Shown: positions 25,173 to 34,195 of the stretch, piece after piece
Numbering within the stretch: position 1 is the stretch's first letter
Layout of the letters: every line of letters starts with the position of its first letter
Assembly: GCF_002943755.1 (NCBI RefSeq)
Contig: NZ_MQUB01000001.1
Coordinates: forward strand, 2,282,501-2,346,500
DNA: 64,000 nt
Direction: 5' to 3'
Source of the DNA: Aureitalea marina
GTDB taxonomy: Bacteria; Bacteroidota; Bacteroidia; Flavobacteriales; Flavobacteriaceae
Position numbers and translations under genes: made by a program
Notes under the pieces: generated by a model
What the model saw: the letters and a program-made list of their open reading frames with translations, nothing else
What the model was told of the DNA's origin: nothing
Database searches by the model: none

Positions 25173-26639
25173 GTGGAAATTAGTAGTCAAATCCAATTTA
25201 TTTTGAATTCACTTCGCGATCAGATTCGAGATCTGGAAAAAAGCTCTTCCAGACTGGAACCAAATACCGATAAAAGGGACAAATATCTCCAGCAGGTCCA
25301 CCAGTACGCAAATTCGTTCATCGAAGAATTGGACCACACCCCAACATTTAGTGCAGCGGCCTCCGAAATGGAAGATCTTGGGCCCATAGACCAACAGATC
25401 AACCTGCAACAATTGTTGTCCATATACAAGAAGAAAGTGGCGACTAAAGGAATCAATCCGGCCTCAGGAGGGCATTTGGGCTATATCCCTGGAGGCGGAA
25501 TTTACCTTTCTGCGGTAGGTGATTATTTAGCGGATATCACCAACGAATACTCAGGTATACATTACGCCTCACCCGGAGCGGTTAATATTGAAAATCAGCT
25601 GATCGACTGGATGAAATCCATTTTTGGTTTTCCGGAGAGCGCCATTGGCAACCTGGCCTCTGGCGGGTCCATTGCCAACCTGATCGCACTGACTGCAGCC
25701 AGAGATAGACACAAAATTAAAGGGGAGAAGATCGAACGATCGGTGATCTATCTGAGCCCACAAGTGCACCACTGCATCAACAAAGCCCTAAGAATAATCG
25801 GACTGGAAGATATCCACATCTCATATATTGATCTGGACGACAATCACCGCATGGACCCAAATGATCTAAGCGAGAAGATCGAAGAGGATAAGACAAAAGG
25901 CTTAAATCCCTTTTTGGTCATTGCCTCAGCTGGCACCACCGATACGGGTGCGATCGATCCGCTGGACAACATGGCCGATCTTGCAAAAAAGCACAAGCTT
26001 TGGTTTCATGTGGATGGCGCATACGGTGGCTTCTTTATCCTCTGCGATTCCAAAAAAGAGCAATTTCAAGGAATTGAAAAGGCGGACTCCATTGTGATCG
26101 ATCCGCATAAAAGTCTCTTTCTGCCTTATGGTTTAGGCGCCGTTCTGGTGAAAGACAAAGAAGCCGTTTACCATTCCAATCATTATACGGCCAATTATAT
26201 GCAGGACGCCCGAAGTGCCGCCAGCCCGGTAAACCCTGCAGATGTGTCCCCCGAGCTAACCAAGCATTTCCGAGGACTACGGCTGTGGTTACCATTGAAG
26301 ATCCATGGGATCGAACCCTTTGTGGCTTGCCTTGAAGAGAAACTGCTGCTCACGCAGTATTTTCGCGAAAAGTTGGGGCAAATGGGCTTCCAACTGGGCC
26401 CCGAACCGGATCTGTCCGTCAGTTATTTCTGGTATCCCGCAAAAGGAGATCAGAACCAATTCAACCGGGATCTGCTCAAGGCCATCCACCAAGATGGTCG
26501 AGTCTTTCTCAGTTCCACAATGATCGGGGATCGTTTCGTGATCCGGATGGCTATACTAGCTTTCAGAACCAAATTGGAAACCATAGACCTGGCCCTGGAG
26601 ATGATCCATGATTGCTTGAGTGCGATTAAAGCAAAATGA
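25173..26639 (+). CDS. PLP-dependent aromatic-L-amino-acid-decarboxylase-like enzyme
   Basis: A 488-residue group II decarboxylase, the second PLP decarboxylase in the window. Motifs: HLGYIPGGGIYLSAVGDYLAD, SGGSIANLIALTAARDR (about 168-184), the stacking His in SPQVHHCINKALRIIGL, ASAGTTDTGAIDPL, Asp in WFHVDGAYGGFF and the Schiff-base Lys in IVIDPHKSLFLPYGLG (about 307-322). This Lys context is that of the aromatic amino acid/tyrosine/DOPA decarboxylases, unlike the DGHKMM form in the arsR operon. Substrate not determinable. GTG start, 40 bases after the PqqB-like gene. Confidence 0.88.
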   Translation: MEISSQIQFILNSLRDQIRDLEKSSSRLEPNTDKRDKYLQQVHQYANSFIEELDHTPTFSAAASEMEDLGPIDQQINLQQLLSIYKKKVATKGINPASGGHLGYIPGGGIYLSAVGDYLADITNEYSGIHYASPGAVNIENQLIDWMKSIFGFPESAIGNLASGGSIANLIALTAARDRHKIKGEKIERSVIYLSPQVHHCINKALRIIGLEDIHISYIDLDDNHRMDPNDLSEKIEEDKTKGLNPFLVIASAGTTDTGAIDPLDNMADLAKKHKLWFHVDGAYGGFFILCDSKKEQFQGIEKADSIVIDPHKSLFLPYGLGAVLVKDKEAVYHSNHYTANYMQDARSAASPVNPADVSPELTKHFRGLRLWLPLKIHGIEPFVACLEEKLLLTQYFREKLGQMGFQLGPEPDLSVSYFWYPAKGDQNQFNRDLLKAIHQDGRVFLSSTMIGDRFVIRMAILAFRTKLETIDLALEMIHDCLSAIKAK

Positions 26640-26711
26640 TAATTGGTGAGCAGGGGTCCGTTCGGTCAATGTTTCAGGCCTGATTAGCATCCAAACTATT
26701 TTAACATTCCC

Positions 26712-26745
26712 TTTGACTATCAACATCTTACGATTTGTACCTTTT
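26712..26745 (+). promoter_or_regulatory. Weak candidate promoter for the glycoside hydrolase gene
   Basis: TTTG (26712-26715) and TACCTTTT (26738-26745) with a 22-base spacer, close to but not matching the Bacteroidota consensus; start codon at 26762. Confidence 0.35.
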
Positions 26746-26761
26746 AATGGGATTTTAGAGT

Positions 26762-28129
26762 ATGAATAGACCACGTTTACGGGAAGAGATCAGGCCATTG
26801 CTGATCGTCTATTTGGTCAACTGGCTATTCTGGTTTCTGCTGATCACCTTGCGAATGGTCACACGCGGTGGCAGTTTTGAACGGGGCGTAGAGCAATTTG
26901 CAGACCTCTTGGTCTATTCGTCCTTTCTCATTGGCATCCATATCTTCTTTGCCCTCTTCTACACCATCTTTTTGATCGTTCGTTATTTTATTCGAGTTGG
27001 GAGAAAACTTGGACTTAGGCCCATGATCAGACAATTAGTGCTTAGACTCTTTCTCCCGGTCGGCCTGATTGCGATGACTTACTCGCTCTTAGTAAAGGCT
27101 AATGCGAGCGAAGACTTCAATGCGCCATTAGGACCGGAAACCTTGAATCTGACCGGAAAAGTGAAGGACCTTTACCAAGAAGATCAAAAGCAGAGGGGCA
27201 TGACCCTCTTCGGATGGCGAGAGATCAACGATACCGCTATCGATAAATTGGTGGAACATCACGTGGAATGGCTGGCTCTGGTGCCGTTTATGTATCAGCA
27301 GAACCCAGACAAGGGAGAAGTATATCGCCGGGATCAATACGATTCGTTTACCGGTGGAGATTCCATCTTCATTCGCTATATCGATCATCTGCATCAGCGA
27401 GGCATCAAAGTTCAATTCAAACCCCATCTTTGGATGGGAGAAGGGTGGAGATCGGACATAGAACAACCGGATCGAGAGAGTTGGGAAAAATGGTTCGATT
27501 CCTATGAAAGGCATATGCTGCATTACGCACAATTGGCACAGGCCTCTGGAGCTGATCTTTTCTGCATTGGCACCGAACTACACACGGCCGTCATCAATAA
27601 CCCGGAACGATGGCGAGAGCTGATCGTCAAAATACGGGAGATCTATTCAGGGCCATTGACCTATGCGGCCAATTGGTATGAAGAATTCGAAGATGTTCAA
27701 TTCTGGGACGAATTGGATTTTATTGGCATACAGGCCTATTTCCCCCTGACCAAAAAACCGAGCCCGGACCTCGCGAGCATCAAGGAGGGCTGGCAACCTC
27801 ATCTTGACAAGCTCCAAGCCTTATCCGAGCGTTATTCCAAAAAGATCTTATTTACGGAGATCGGCTATAAGAGTGAAGCCTCCGCAACGGTCAAACCATG
27901 GGAATGGGAACCTGCCTTAAGTCAGCTCACCCGCAAAAAATCGGATGAAACACAGCATTTGGCCTACCAGGCTGTCTTTGAAGAGATCTGGGATCAACCT
28001 TGGTTTACTGGCATGTATATCTGGCAATGGGACATTCGCTCCAAGGCTGAGAACGCAACCACCGACCTGGATTTTTCTCCCAGGTATAAGGCCGCTTCTT
28101 TTACAATATCTAAGGGTTACGGAGACTAG
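26762..28129 (+). CDS. Membrane-anchored GH113-like glycoside hydrolase
   Basis: A 455-residue protein with three N-terminal membrane helices (about residues 14-33, 47-75 and 92-110) and a (beta/alpha)8 hydrolase domain from about 130. Candidate acid/base Glu is at 272 in FCIGTELHT and nucleophile Glu at 366 in KILFTEIGYKSE, the positions expected in GH113/clan GH-A mannanase-like enzymes. VPFMYQQNP, GIKVQFKPHLWMGEGW and FIGIQAYFPLT fit this group. Such a TM-anchored form suggests action on the cell's own envelope glycans or on oligosaccharides at the membrane; substrate unknown. Confidence 0.75.
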   Translation: MNRPRLREEIRPLLIVYLVNWLFWFLLITLRMVTRGGSFERGVEQFADLLVYSSFLIGIHIFFALFYTIFLIVRYFIRVGRKLGLRPMIRQLVLRLFLPVGLIAMTYSLLVKANASEDFNAPLGPETLNLTGKVKDLYQEDQKQRGMTLFGWREINDTAIDKLVEHHVEWLALVPFMYQQNPDKGEVYRRDQYDSFTGGDSIFIRYIDHLHQRGIKVQFKPHLWMGEGWRSDIEQPDRESWEKWFDSYERHMLHYAQLAQASGADLFCIGTELHTAVINNPERWRELIVKIREIYSGPLTYAANWYEEFEDVQFWDELDFIGIQAYFPLTKKPSPDLASIKEGWQPHLDKLQALSERYSKKILFTEIGYKSEASATVKPWEWEPALSQLTRKKSDETQHLAYQAVFEEIWDQPWFTGMYIWQWDIRSKAENATTDLDFSPRYKAASFTISKGYGD

Positions 28130-28140
28130 GGGATGAGTGC

Positions 28141-29952
28141 TTATTCCTCTTCTCCTTTGCTGTTGTAGCGTCGCTCCAACTCGGCCTGGAATTCTTCCAT
28201 GACGGGTTTTACAGTACTTTCTGGCAGATCTGCAATCCGAATATACATCAATCCGTCCACGGCGTTGTTAAACATCGGATCCACATTGAAGGCAACCACT
28301 TTGGCGTTCTGTTTGATGTACTTCTTTATGAGTACAGGAAGTCGCAGGCTTCCGGGTTCCACCTCATCGATCAATTTGTCAAACTTGTTCAGATCGGCCT
28401 CACTTTCATCAAAGAAAAAGTCCTTATCGGCATCCTTTAATTTGACCTTGTACTCCTTTTTAGGGTGGACGTATTGGGCCACATATGGATCGTAGTAGTT
28501 GGACTTCATGAACTCGATCATCAGGGATTTCGAGAATTCGGAGAATTTGTTGCTGATACTGACTCCGCCGATCAGGAAACGATGTTCAGGGTGACGCAAA
28601 GTGGTATGTACGATCCCCTTCCATAGCAAGAACAACGGCATGGGTCGTTGTTGATATTCCTTGATGATAAAAGCCCGGCCCATCTCGATGGATTTGCTCA
28701 TCATATCATAGAGTTCCGGCTCAAAACGGAAGAGGCTCTGCAGGTAAAAACCGTCTATCCCGTAGTTGGAGAATATATGGGACCCCAAGCCCATTCGGTA
28801 GGCCCCCACCATAATCTTGGCATCATCATCCCAAAGAAACATATGATGATAATAGGCGTCGTAATCATCCAGGTCCGTAGCCTGGTTAGTTCCCTCTCCT
28901 ACTTCCCGGAAAGTGATCTCCCGTAGACGACCGATCTCTTGCAAGATACTCGGGATCTCGGTGGCCGGAGCCAGATAGACCTCATATGCCTTACTCTTCA
29001 GCAGCCGTTTCCCGGATTCCTTAAGAGCATCGATCTCCGATTGCATCAACTCCACCGGAACAGGACCTGCGATCTTCTTGGGAAGTTTAGGGATCTTTAA
29101 GGTCTTGGGGATGGACTCGATCAAGGTCTTCTTCTCGAACGGGTTGGCAAGCACATATGTCTTTTTGCGCAGAAAGTCCGTGAAGTCATCCAGATCCTGG
29201 TGTTCCCGCTGATCCCGGACCGGTATAGGCAAGCCAATACGCACCTTGATCACCCGCTCTTTTTGAGTCAGTAATTCAGAGGGTAGTTTTGCCGTTCTTA
29301 GCGTATCATTGAATCTGGCCAAGCGATAGAACAACTTGCTGTTCTTGGCGTGAAAATAGATTGGAACCACGGGTACTTCAGCCTTTTTGATCAGCTTCAT
29401 GGCGGCCACCTCCCAAGGTTTATCCACCAACAGTTTATCGTCCCGGTAGGTAGACACTTCACCGGCTGGGAATATCCCCAATGGATGACCTTCCTTGATG
29501 TGCATAAGGGCAGACTTAAAGCCCATCATACTGCTTTTTACATCCTTGTGATTCTCAAAAGGATTAACCGGCATCACATACGGCTTGAGCGGTTCGATGC
29601 GATGCAATAAAAAATTGGCTATGATCTTAAAATCAGGACGCTTTTCCAGCAGTAATTTCAGCAGTAGTATGCCATCTATACCACCAAGCGGGTGGTTGGA
29701 AATGGTGATAAAAGGACCGTTCTTAGGTATTCGCCTCAGGTCTTCGTCCGGGATCTCAAATCGAATTTCGAACTCATCCAGGAGCGCATTCATGAATTCG
29801 AGATCTTCCAGGTGTTTGTTCCTGTTGTAGATCCGATTCATGGTATCGATCTTGAGGATCTTCATCAGAGTCCAACCCATGGCCGTTCCCAGGAAGCCAA
29901 ACCGATCGACTTTAATAGCCTGTGCTACTTCTTTGGCCGTGACGAGTCCCAT
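28141..29952 (-). CDS. olsF: Bifunctional acyltransferase OlsF (ornithine/aminolipid biosynthesis)
   Basis: A 603-residue fusion of two acyltransferases. The N-terminal half is a PlsC/LPLAT domain with NHPLGGIDGILLLKLL (HxxxxD type, about 79-94) and FPAGEVSTYRDD; the C-terminal half (about 330-590) is an OlsB/GNAT-like N-acyltransferase with EVYLAPATEIPSILQEIGRLRE and LFLLWKGI. In characterised OlsF, the C-terminal part adds the 3-hydroxy-acyl group to ornithine's amine and the N-terminal part adds the second acyl chain. Length and order match. Amino acceptor could be ornithine or glycine. Convergent with the GH113-like gene. Confidence 0.85.
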   Translation of the reverse strand: MGLVTAKEVAQAIKVDRFGFLGTAMGWTLMKILKIDTMNRIYNRNKHLEDLEFMNALLDEFEIRFEIPDEDLRRIPKNGPFITISNHPLGGIDGILLLKLLLEKRPDFKIIANFLLHRIEPLKPYVMPVNPFENHKDVKSSMMGFKSALMHIKEGHPLGIFPAGEVSTYRDDKLLVDKPWEVAAMKLIKKAEVPVVPIYFHAKNSKLFYRLARFNDTLRTAKLPSELLTQKERVIKVRIGLPIPVRDQREHQDLDDFTDFLRKKTYVLANPFEKKTLIESIPKTLKIPKLPKKIAGPVPVELMQSEIDALKESGKRLLKSKAYEVYLAPATEIPSILQEIGRLREITFREVGEGTNQATDLDDYDAYYHHMFLWDDDAKIMVGAYRMGLGSHIFSNYGIDGFYLQSLFRFEPELYDMMSKSIEMGRAFIIKEYQQRPMPLFLLWKGIVHTTLRHPEHRFLIGGVSISNKFSEFSKSLMIEFMKSNYYDPYVAQYVHPKKEYKVKLKDADKDFFFDESEADLNKFDKLIDEVEPGSLRLPVLIKKYIKQNAKVVAFNVDPMFNNAVDGLMYIRIADLPESTVKPVMEEFQAELERRYNSKGEEE

Positions 29953-29976
29953 GAATGAGGTTGGTTAAGCGAAAAA

Positions 29977-29984
29977 CAAATATA
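29977..29984 (-). promoter_or_regulatory. -7 promoter element for olsF
   Basis: Minus strand reads TATATTTG, an exact TAnnTTTG match, 24 bases before the ATG at 29952. It would allow transcription apart from the aspartate kinase gene. Confidence 0.5.
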
Positions 29985-30007
29985 GGGAAACGGAGTAAAT
30001 AGCTACG

Positions 30008-31264
30008 TTACTCGTTTACAACCAATTGGACAGTCTCTGCTGTCTCTTGCTTAAGAAGGACCTCTTTTTCTCGGGTAAGGGACTGAATTTCAACCGGGGT
30101 AGAATGCCTAACGGTATATAAGGTCACTCCAAAATAACAAGTCACTTTGAACTTCTCCCTCAATTTATTAAGTAGGGGTTCCAGTTTGTTGTATTTGTTA
30201 TCGATACATACCGAAAAACTGATGGCAGAATTCTGTATCATTTCTACCTTCATCTTATATCGATGTAAAAGATTGAAGACTTCGCTGAAGTTATCCTCCA
30301 TCATAAAGCTAAAATCCAGGGACGATAAGGAAATCAAGACCTGGTCTTTTTTCAATATAAAACAAGAGGTCATGGGGTCCAGGGTCACACCTTTCCCAAC
30401 GCAGGTCCCATCACCTGAAGGATCGACAAAAGATTTGACATAAAGCGGAATCTCCTTGCGCTGCAAGGGCTGCAGTGTCTTTGGGTGGATGACAGAAGCC
30501 CCGTAGAAGGCCAATTCGATCGCCTCCCTATAGGAGATGTGATTCAACAGACGGGTATTAGAAAAATAACGGGGATCCGCATTCAATACCCCGGGAACAT
30601 CTTTCCATATGGTAACCGAATGCGCATTTAAGCAATAGGCAAAAATTGCAGCCGTGTAATCACTTCCCTCTCTGCCTAGAGTAGTGGTGAAATTATTTTG
30701 CCGCTCTGATCCCAGGAACCCTTGGGTGATCGTGATCCCTTTGGAAGAGACATCAGCTTGAATGGACTTCTGGGTCAATTCCCAATCTACTCTGGCCGAG
30801 CGATAATAGTCGTCAGTGTGTAAACATCCTCTTACATCCAGCCAGGTATTCTTCACACCGTTCTCGGACAAATAGGCTGAAATGATTGCTGTTGATATGA
30901 GCTCACCAAAACAAACGATCTGATCGTAGACAAAAGCATGATTTGAGGACTTATTGGTGAGGAAAAAGGCCCGCAACTCTTCAATACGCTGTTGTAATAA
31001 ACCGTAGATCTCATGGGATGGAATCTCAAAGAGATCATCCAGGATGACCTTGTGGTAATCGTAGATTGTGGCCATCGATGCCTCCAGGCTCTCCTTGTCA
31101 TTAAAGTAGTGGTCCACCACCTTTTCCAGGGCGTTGGTCATTTTGCCCATGGCCGAGACCACTATCACCAGGTCTTTGTGTGGATTCGTATCCAAGACCC
31201 TGGCCAGGTTTCTTACTCCATCGGCATCTTTTACGGATGCCCCTCCAAATTTATAGACGTTCAT
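30008..31264 (-). CDS. Aspartate kinase (monofunctional)
   Basis: Phosphorylates L-aspartate, first step toward lysine, threonine, methionine and diaminopimelate. The start at 31264 (MNVYKFGGASVKD) gives the family KFGGxS motif at residue 5 and 418 residues in all; an ATG 19 codons upstream lies inside the GNAT gene and is rejected. The catalytic segment TTLGREGSDYTAAIFAY and VWKDVPGVLNADPR-like region (TIWKDVPGVLNADP) are present. The regulatory ACT-like C-terminus is short and divergent. It overlaps the upstream GNAT gene by 4 bases (ATGA), so they are coupled. Confidence 0.92.
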   Translation of the reverse strand: MNVYKFGGASVKDADGVRNLARVLDTNPHKDLVIVVSAMGKMTNALEKVVDHYFNDKESLEASMATIYDYHKVILDDLFEIPSHEIYGLLQQRIEELRAFFLTNKSSNHAFVYDQIVCFGELISTAIISAYLSENGVKNTWLDVRGCLHTDDYYRSARVDWELTQKSIQADVSSKGITITQGFLGSERQNNFTTTLGREGSDYTAAIFAYCLNAHSVTIWKDVPGVLNADPRYFSNTRLLNHISYREAIELAFYGASVIHPKTLQPLQRKEIPLYVKSFVDPSGDGTCVGKGVTLDPMTSCFILKKDQVLISLSSLDFSFMMEDNFSEVFNLLHRYKMKVEMIQNSAISFSVCIDNKYNKLEPLLNKLREKFKVTCYFGVTLYTVRHSTPVEIQSLTREKEVLLKQETAETVQLVVNE

Positions 31265-31737
31265 TCGATCCTCTTGATAAAGTTTTCCAGGGACTGCTCG
31301 TCCATCTGGGCCAAGTACCAATCTTTCAATATAGTTGCTCCACTGCGCTCATAGAACTTAAGTGCCCCATAGTTCCAATCCAGCACCACCCACTCTACTC
31401 GCTTTACACCCTGCTCATGTCCGTACTTCATAACCGCTGTGTAGAGCGCTTCGCCTATGCCTTTACCACGGTAGTCTTCCTTTACGATCAGGTCTTCTAA
31501 ATGCAGGGTTCGACCTTTCCAGGTAGAAAACCGGAAATAGACCAATGCCATCCCGACGATTTGATCATCGTTCTCGGCAACGAAACAATGAAATAAGGGT
31601 TGGTCTGAGAATCCTTCTTTTACCAGGTCCTCCGTACTGATATCCACGGCATCGGGCTCCTTTTCAAATCGGGCCAATTCACGGATCAGTTCCAACACCT
31701 GGGGCATGTCTTCCTGAAGGGCTATTCTCACTTGCAT
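31261..31737 (-). CDS. GNAT family acetyltransferase (diamine acetyltransferase-like)
   Basis: A 158-residue acetyltransferase. MQVRIALQEDMPQVLELIRELARFEK, LHLEDLIVKEDYRGKGIGEALY (acetyl-CoA loop YRGKGIG, about residues 89-95) and VLDWNYGALKFYERSGA are characteristic of the spermidine/spermine (SSAT-like) subgroup found widely in bacteria. The substrate could be a polyamine or small amine but is unproven. Overlaps the aspartate kinase gene by 4 bases and is divergent from fbp, with an inverted repeat between them. Confidence 0.85.
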   Translation of the reverse strand: MQVRIALQEDMPQVLELIRELARFEKEPDAVDISTEDLVKEGFSDQPLFHCFVAENDDQIVGMALVYFRFSTWKGRTLHLEDLIVKEDYRGKGIGEALYTAVMKYGHEQGVKRVEWVVLDWNYGALKFYERSGATILKDWYLAQMDEQSLENFIKRIE

Positions 31738-31754
31738 AACCGAGTGGTTTTGAT

Positions 31755-31798
31755 GGGCAAATATCGGTGGTATTTCTTAAAAATGACGATATTTGCCC
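31755..31798. promoter_or_regulatory. 12-bp inverted repeat in the gnat/fbp divergent promoter region
   Basis: GGGCAAATATCG (31755-31766) and CGATATTTGCCC (31787-31798) are exact inverted copies separated by 20 bases. Each arm contains GATATTTG, close to a -7 box reading outward toward its own gene, so this may be a pair of symmetric divergent promoters, or an operator. Confidence 0.6.
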
Positions 31799-31822
31799 CA
31801 AATTCCACACCCGTCCTAAACC

Positions 31823-32842
31823 ATGCCACAAAAGAACACCACCCTGGGCGAATTCATCATCGAGAACCAGAGTGAATTCAAGTATTCCTCGGGAGAATTG
31901 TCCCGCTTGATCAATTCTATCAGACTAGCCGCCAAGGTTGTTAATCACGAAGTTAATAAGGCCGGCTTGGTCGATATTCTTGGTGCTGCCGGAGATACCA
32001 ACATCCAGGGCGAAGACCAACAAAAATTGGACGTCTTTGCCAACGAGGCCTTTATCAAGACACTGACCAACAGGGAGATCGTTTGTGGGATCGCATCAGA
32101 GGAAGAAGATGACTACATCACCATTGTTGGTCGTAACAAAAAGAACGATAACAAATACGTGGTGCTGATCGATCCTTTGGATGGATCGTCCAACATAGAC
32201 GTGAATGTCTCCGTCGGAACCATCTTTTCCATCTACAGAAGGGTTACAGAACCAGGGACCCCTGTTACGCTGGATGATTTTCTCCAACCGGGAAGAAATC
32301 AGGTGGCAGCTGGATACATCATTTATGGGACCTCGACCATGATCGTTTATACCACCGGTCACGGGGTGAACGGTTTTACCCTGAACCCGGCAATCGGGAC
32401 TTATTATCTATCACACCCCAATATGAAATTCCCTGAAACCGGGAAGATCTATTCGGTTAACGAAGGGAATTATGTTCATTTCCCTCAGGGGATCAAGAAT
32501 TATATCAAATATTGCCAGGAGGAGGAAGATGATCGCCCATACACCTCCCGATACATTGGGTCATTGGTCAGTGATTTCCATCGGAATATGATCAAAGGAG
32601 GAATCTACATCTATCCCAACACGGCCAAGGATCCGAACGGAAAACTAAGACTGCTCTACGAATGCAATCCTATGGCCTTCCTTGCAGAACAAGCAGGCGG
32701 AAAAGCCAGTGACGGAATTACGGCAATTATGGACATTCAGCCCACTACCTTGCACCAGCGTACACCATTCCTATGCGGCAGTATCCGCATGGTGGAAAAA
32801 GCGGAAGAATTCGTTAAGGAATTTGGAAGCGAACTGACCTAA
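31823..32842 (+). CDS. fbp: Class 1 fructose-1,6-bisphosphatase
   Basis: Gluconeogenic enzyme hydrolysing fructose 1,6-bisphosphate to fructose 6-phosphate. The metal site is visible as ASEEEDDYI and [23 protein letters not shown] (about residues 113-135); C-terminal [19 protein letters not shown] is the other signature. Length of 339 is normal. Its stop overlaps the convergent TerB-like gene by 4 bases. Confidence 0.96.
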   Translation: MPQKNTTLGEFIIENQSEFKYSSGELSRLINSIRLAAKVVNHEVNKAGLVDILGAAGDTNIQGEDQQKLDVFANEAFIKTLTNREIVCGIASEEEDDYITIVGRNKKNDNKYVVLIDPLDGSSNIDVNVSVGTIFSIYRRVTEPGTPVTLDDFLQPGRNQVAAGYIIYGTSTMIVYTTGHGVNGFTLNPAIGTYYLSHPNMKFPETGKIYSVNEGNYVHFPQGIKNYIKYCQEEEDDRPYTSRYIGSLVSDFHRNMIKGGIYIYPNTAKDPNGKLRLLYECNPMAFLAEQAGGKASDGITAIMDIQPTTLHQRTPFLCGSIRMVEKAEEFVKEFGSELT

Positions 32843-33264
32843 GCGCGTTCCAAAAGATATTTGTACTCGTCCAGGCTGATCTCGCCATTAAAAATGTCGA
32901 TAGATCGCTTGATGATCCGATCCGCGTGCTCTTCTGTAAAACCAAGGGCAATGGCATAACGACGGATCAATTTGAGTTCTTCTTCGGCGATCTCCTTATC
33001 GATGAGCATCATTTTGAACAGATCCATCAAACGCTCCAGCCTTTTGTCCGCAGAGTTGGTTGGCATAATGGGGTACTTTGAAGGATCTTTGACGATCTTG
33101 TTGTAGTCAACCTCCTCGATGTTCAATCTTCTGGCGAAGATCTTTAATAACTGCTCCTCCTTTTTTGTAACAACACCATCCTCCGCGGCCAGGGTGACCA
33201 TAGAGGCAAAGTGAGCCAGGTTTCTCTTGTGTGTTCCGCTGTAAAAAAGATCGGTAAATGACAT
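32839..33264 (-). CDS. TerB-like domain protein
   Basis: A 141-residue all-helical cytoplasmic protein. The two helical hairpins [29 protein letters not shown] and [28 protein letters not shown] (shortened here in places) each carry an acidic metal-binding segment ([21 protein letters not shown]), as in tellurite-resistance TerB proteins. No other ter genes are present, so tellurite resistance should not be assumed. Convergent with fbp. Confidence 0.8.
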   Translation of the reverse strand: MSFTDLFYSGTHKRNLAHFASMVTLAAEDGVVTKKEEQLLKIFARRLNIEEVDYNKIVKDPSKYPIMPTNSADKRLERLMDLFKMMLIDKEIAEEELKLIRRYAIALGFTEEHADRIIKRSIDIFNGEISLDEYKYLLERA

Positions 33265-33281
33265 AGGTTAAATTTAGATGA

Positions 33282-33289
33282 CAAAAATA
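33282..33289 (-). promoter_or_regulatory. -7 promoter element for the TerB-like gene
   Basis: Minus strand reads TATTTTTG, an exact TAnnTTTG match, 18 bases before the ATG at 33264. No exact -33 box at 19-21 bases. Confidence 0.5.
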
Positions 33290-33400
33290 CGATTTGTCCT
33301 TCATCCAATACTGACAACTATCAGAAAAAATCGGTCAATAGAGGACTTTTTTGACATCATATAAGTCTAAATTTCCTACTTTTAGTTACAAATAATCAAC

Positions 33401-34195
33401 TTGAAAAAACGACTTCAGATCGGTAATTTGATCGCCCTTGTGGTGGTGATAGCCGTCAACTATCTGTCCAATACCGGTATGATCGCCAACCAGACCATTG
33501 GCGAGGTATCAGATCAACTTAATAATTCGTTTACTCCGGCAGGTTATACCTTCTCAATTTGGGGTCTTATTTATCTGCTTCTGATCGGATTTGCTGTCTA
33601 CCAGGCCAAAGGTCTTTGGAACAAATCTGCAGACGATTCTTTTGTCAATGAAATTGGTTGGTGGTTTATGATATCCTGCCTGGCTAACTGTATTTGGATT
33701 GTCTGCTGGCTAAATCTGTGGGTGGGATGGTCCCTGATCGCTATGCTGATTTTGTTGATCAGTCTGCTTGCTATTGTATTGAAGAATCGAATGGAACTTT
33801 GGGATGCTCCAAATCCTGTGATCTTCTTTCTGTGGTGGCCCTTTGTCATCTACAGTGGCTGGATCACCGTTGCAACCGTCGCAAATGTAGCGGCTTACCT
33901 AACCTGGACCAATTGGGATGGTTGGGGTCTGGACGAGTCCACCTGGACGGTTATCATGATCGGTATTGCCGGATTGATCAACCTGGTGGTTACCTGGCTT
34001 AGAAATATGAGAGAGTTTGCCCTGGTGGGAGCATGGGCCCTGTTTGGAATAGCCGCTGCAAATGCTGCAACCAATCCGGGCATTCAGCGAACGGCTATTA
34101 TAACTGGAATTATTTTGTTGCTCAGTAGCACAACCCATGCCCTGATCAATTGGAAAACAAGCCCGCTCTATCGCATGATCAGACCAAAAAAATGA
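33401..34195 (+). CDS. Long TspO-like tryptophan-rich membrane protein
   Basis: A 264-residue integral membrane protein with seven or more hydrophobic helices and many Trp residues (WWFMISCLANCIWIVCWLN; WWPFVIYSGWITVATVAN). NNSFTPAGYTFSIWGLIYLLL matches the TspO/MBR signature region (PAGxxFxxxWxxIY). Classical TspO proteins have about 160 residues and five helices, so this is the extended relative. Ligand and role unknown; TspO binds porphyrins. TTG start, preceded by a possible promoter (TTTG 33350-33353, TACTTTTA 33377-33384, 23-base spacer). Its stop overlaps the aminotransferase start (ATGA). Confidence 0.75.
   Translation: MKKRLQIGNLIALVVVIAVNYLSNTGMIANQTIGEVSDQLNNSFTPAGYTFSIWGLIYLLLIGFAVYQAKGLWNKSADDSFVNEIGWWFMISCLANCIWIVCWLNLWVGWSLIAMLILLISLLAIVLKNRMELWDAPNPVIFFLWWPFVIYSGWITVATVANVAAYLTWTNWDGWGLDESTWTVIMIGIAGLINLVVTWLRNMREFALVGAWALFGIAAANAATNPGIQRTAIITGIILLLSSTTHALINWKTSPLYRMIRPKK

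Noticed and set aside
32839-33264. Tellurite resistance operon
   Set aside because: Only a TerB-like domain is present with no other ter genes, so the resistance function is not supported.
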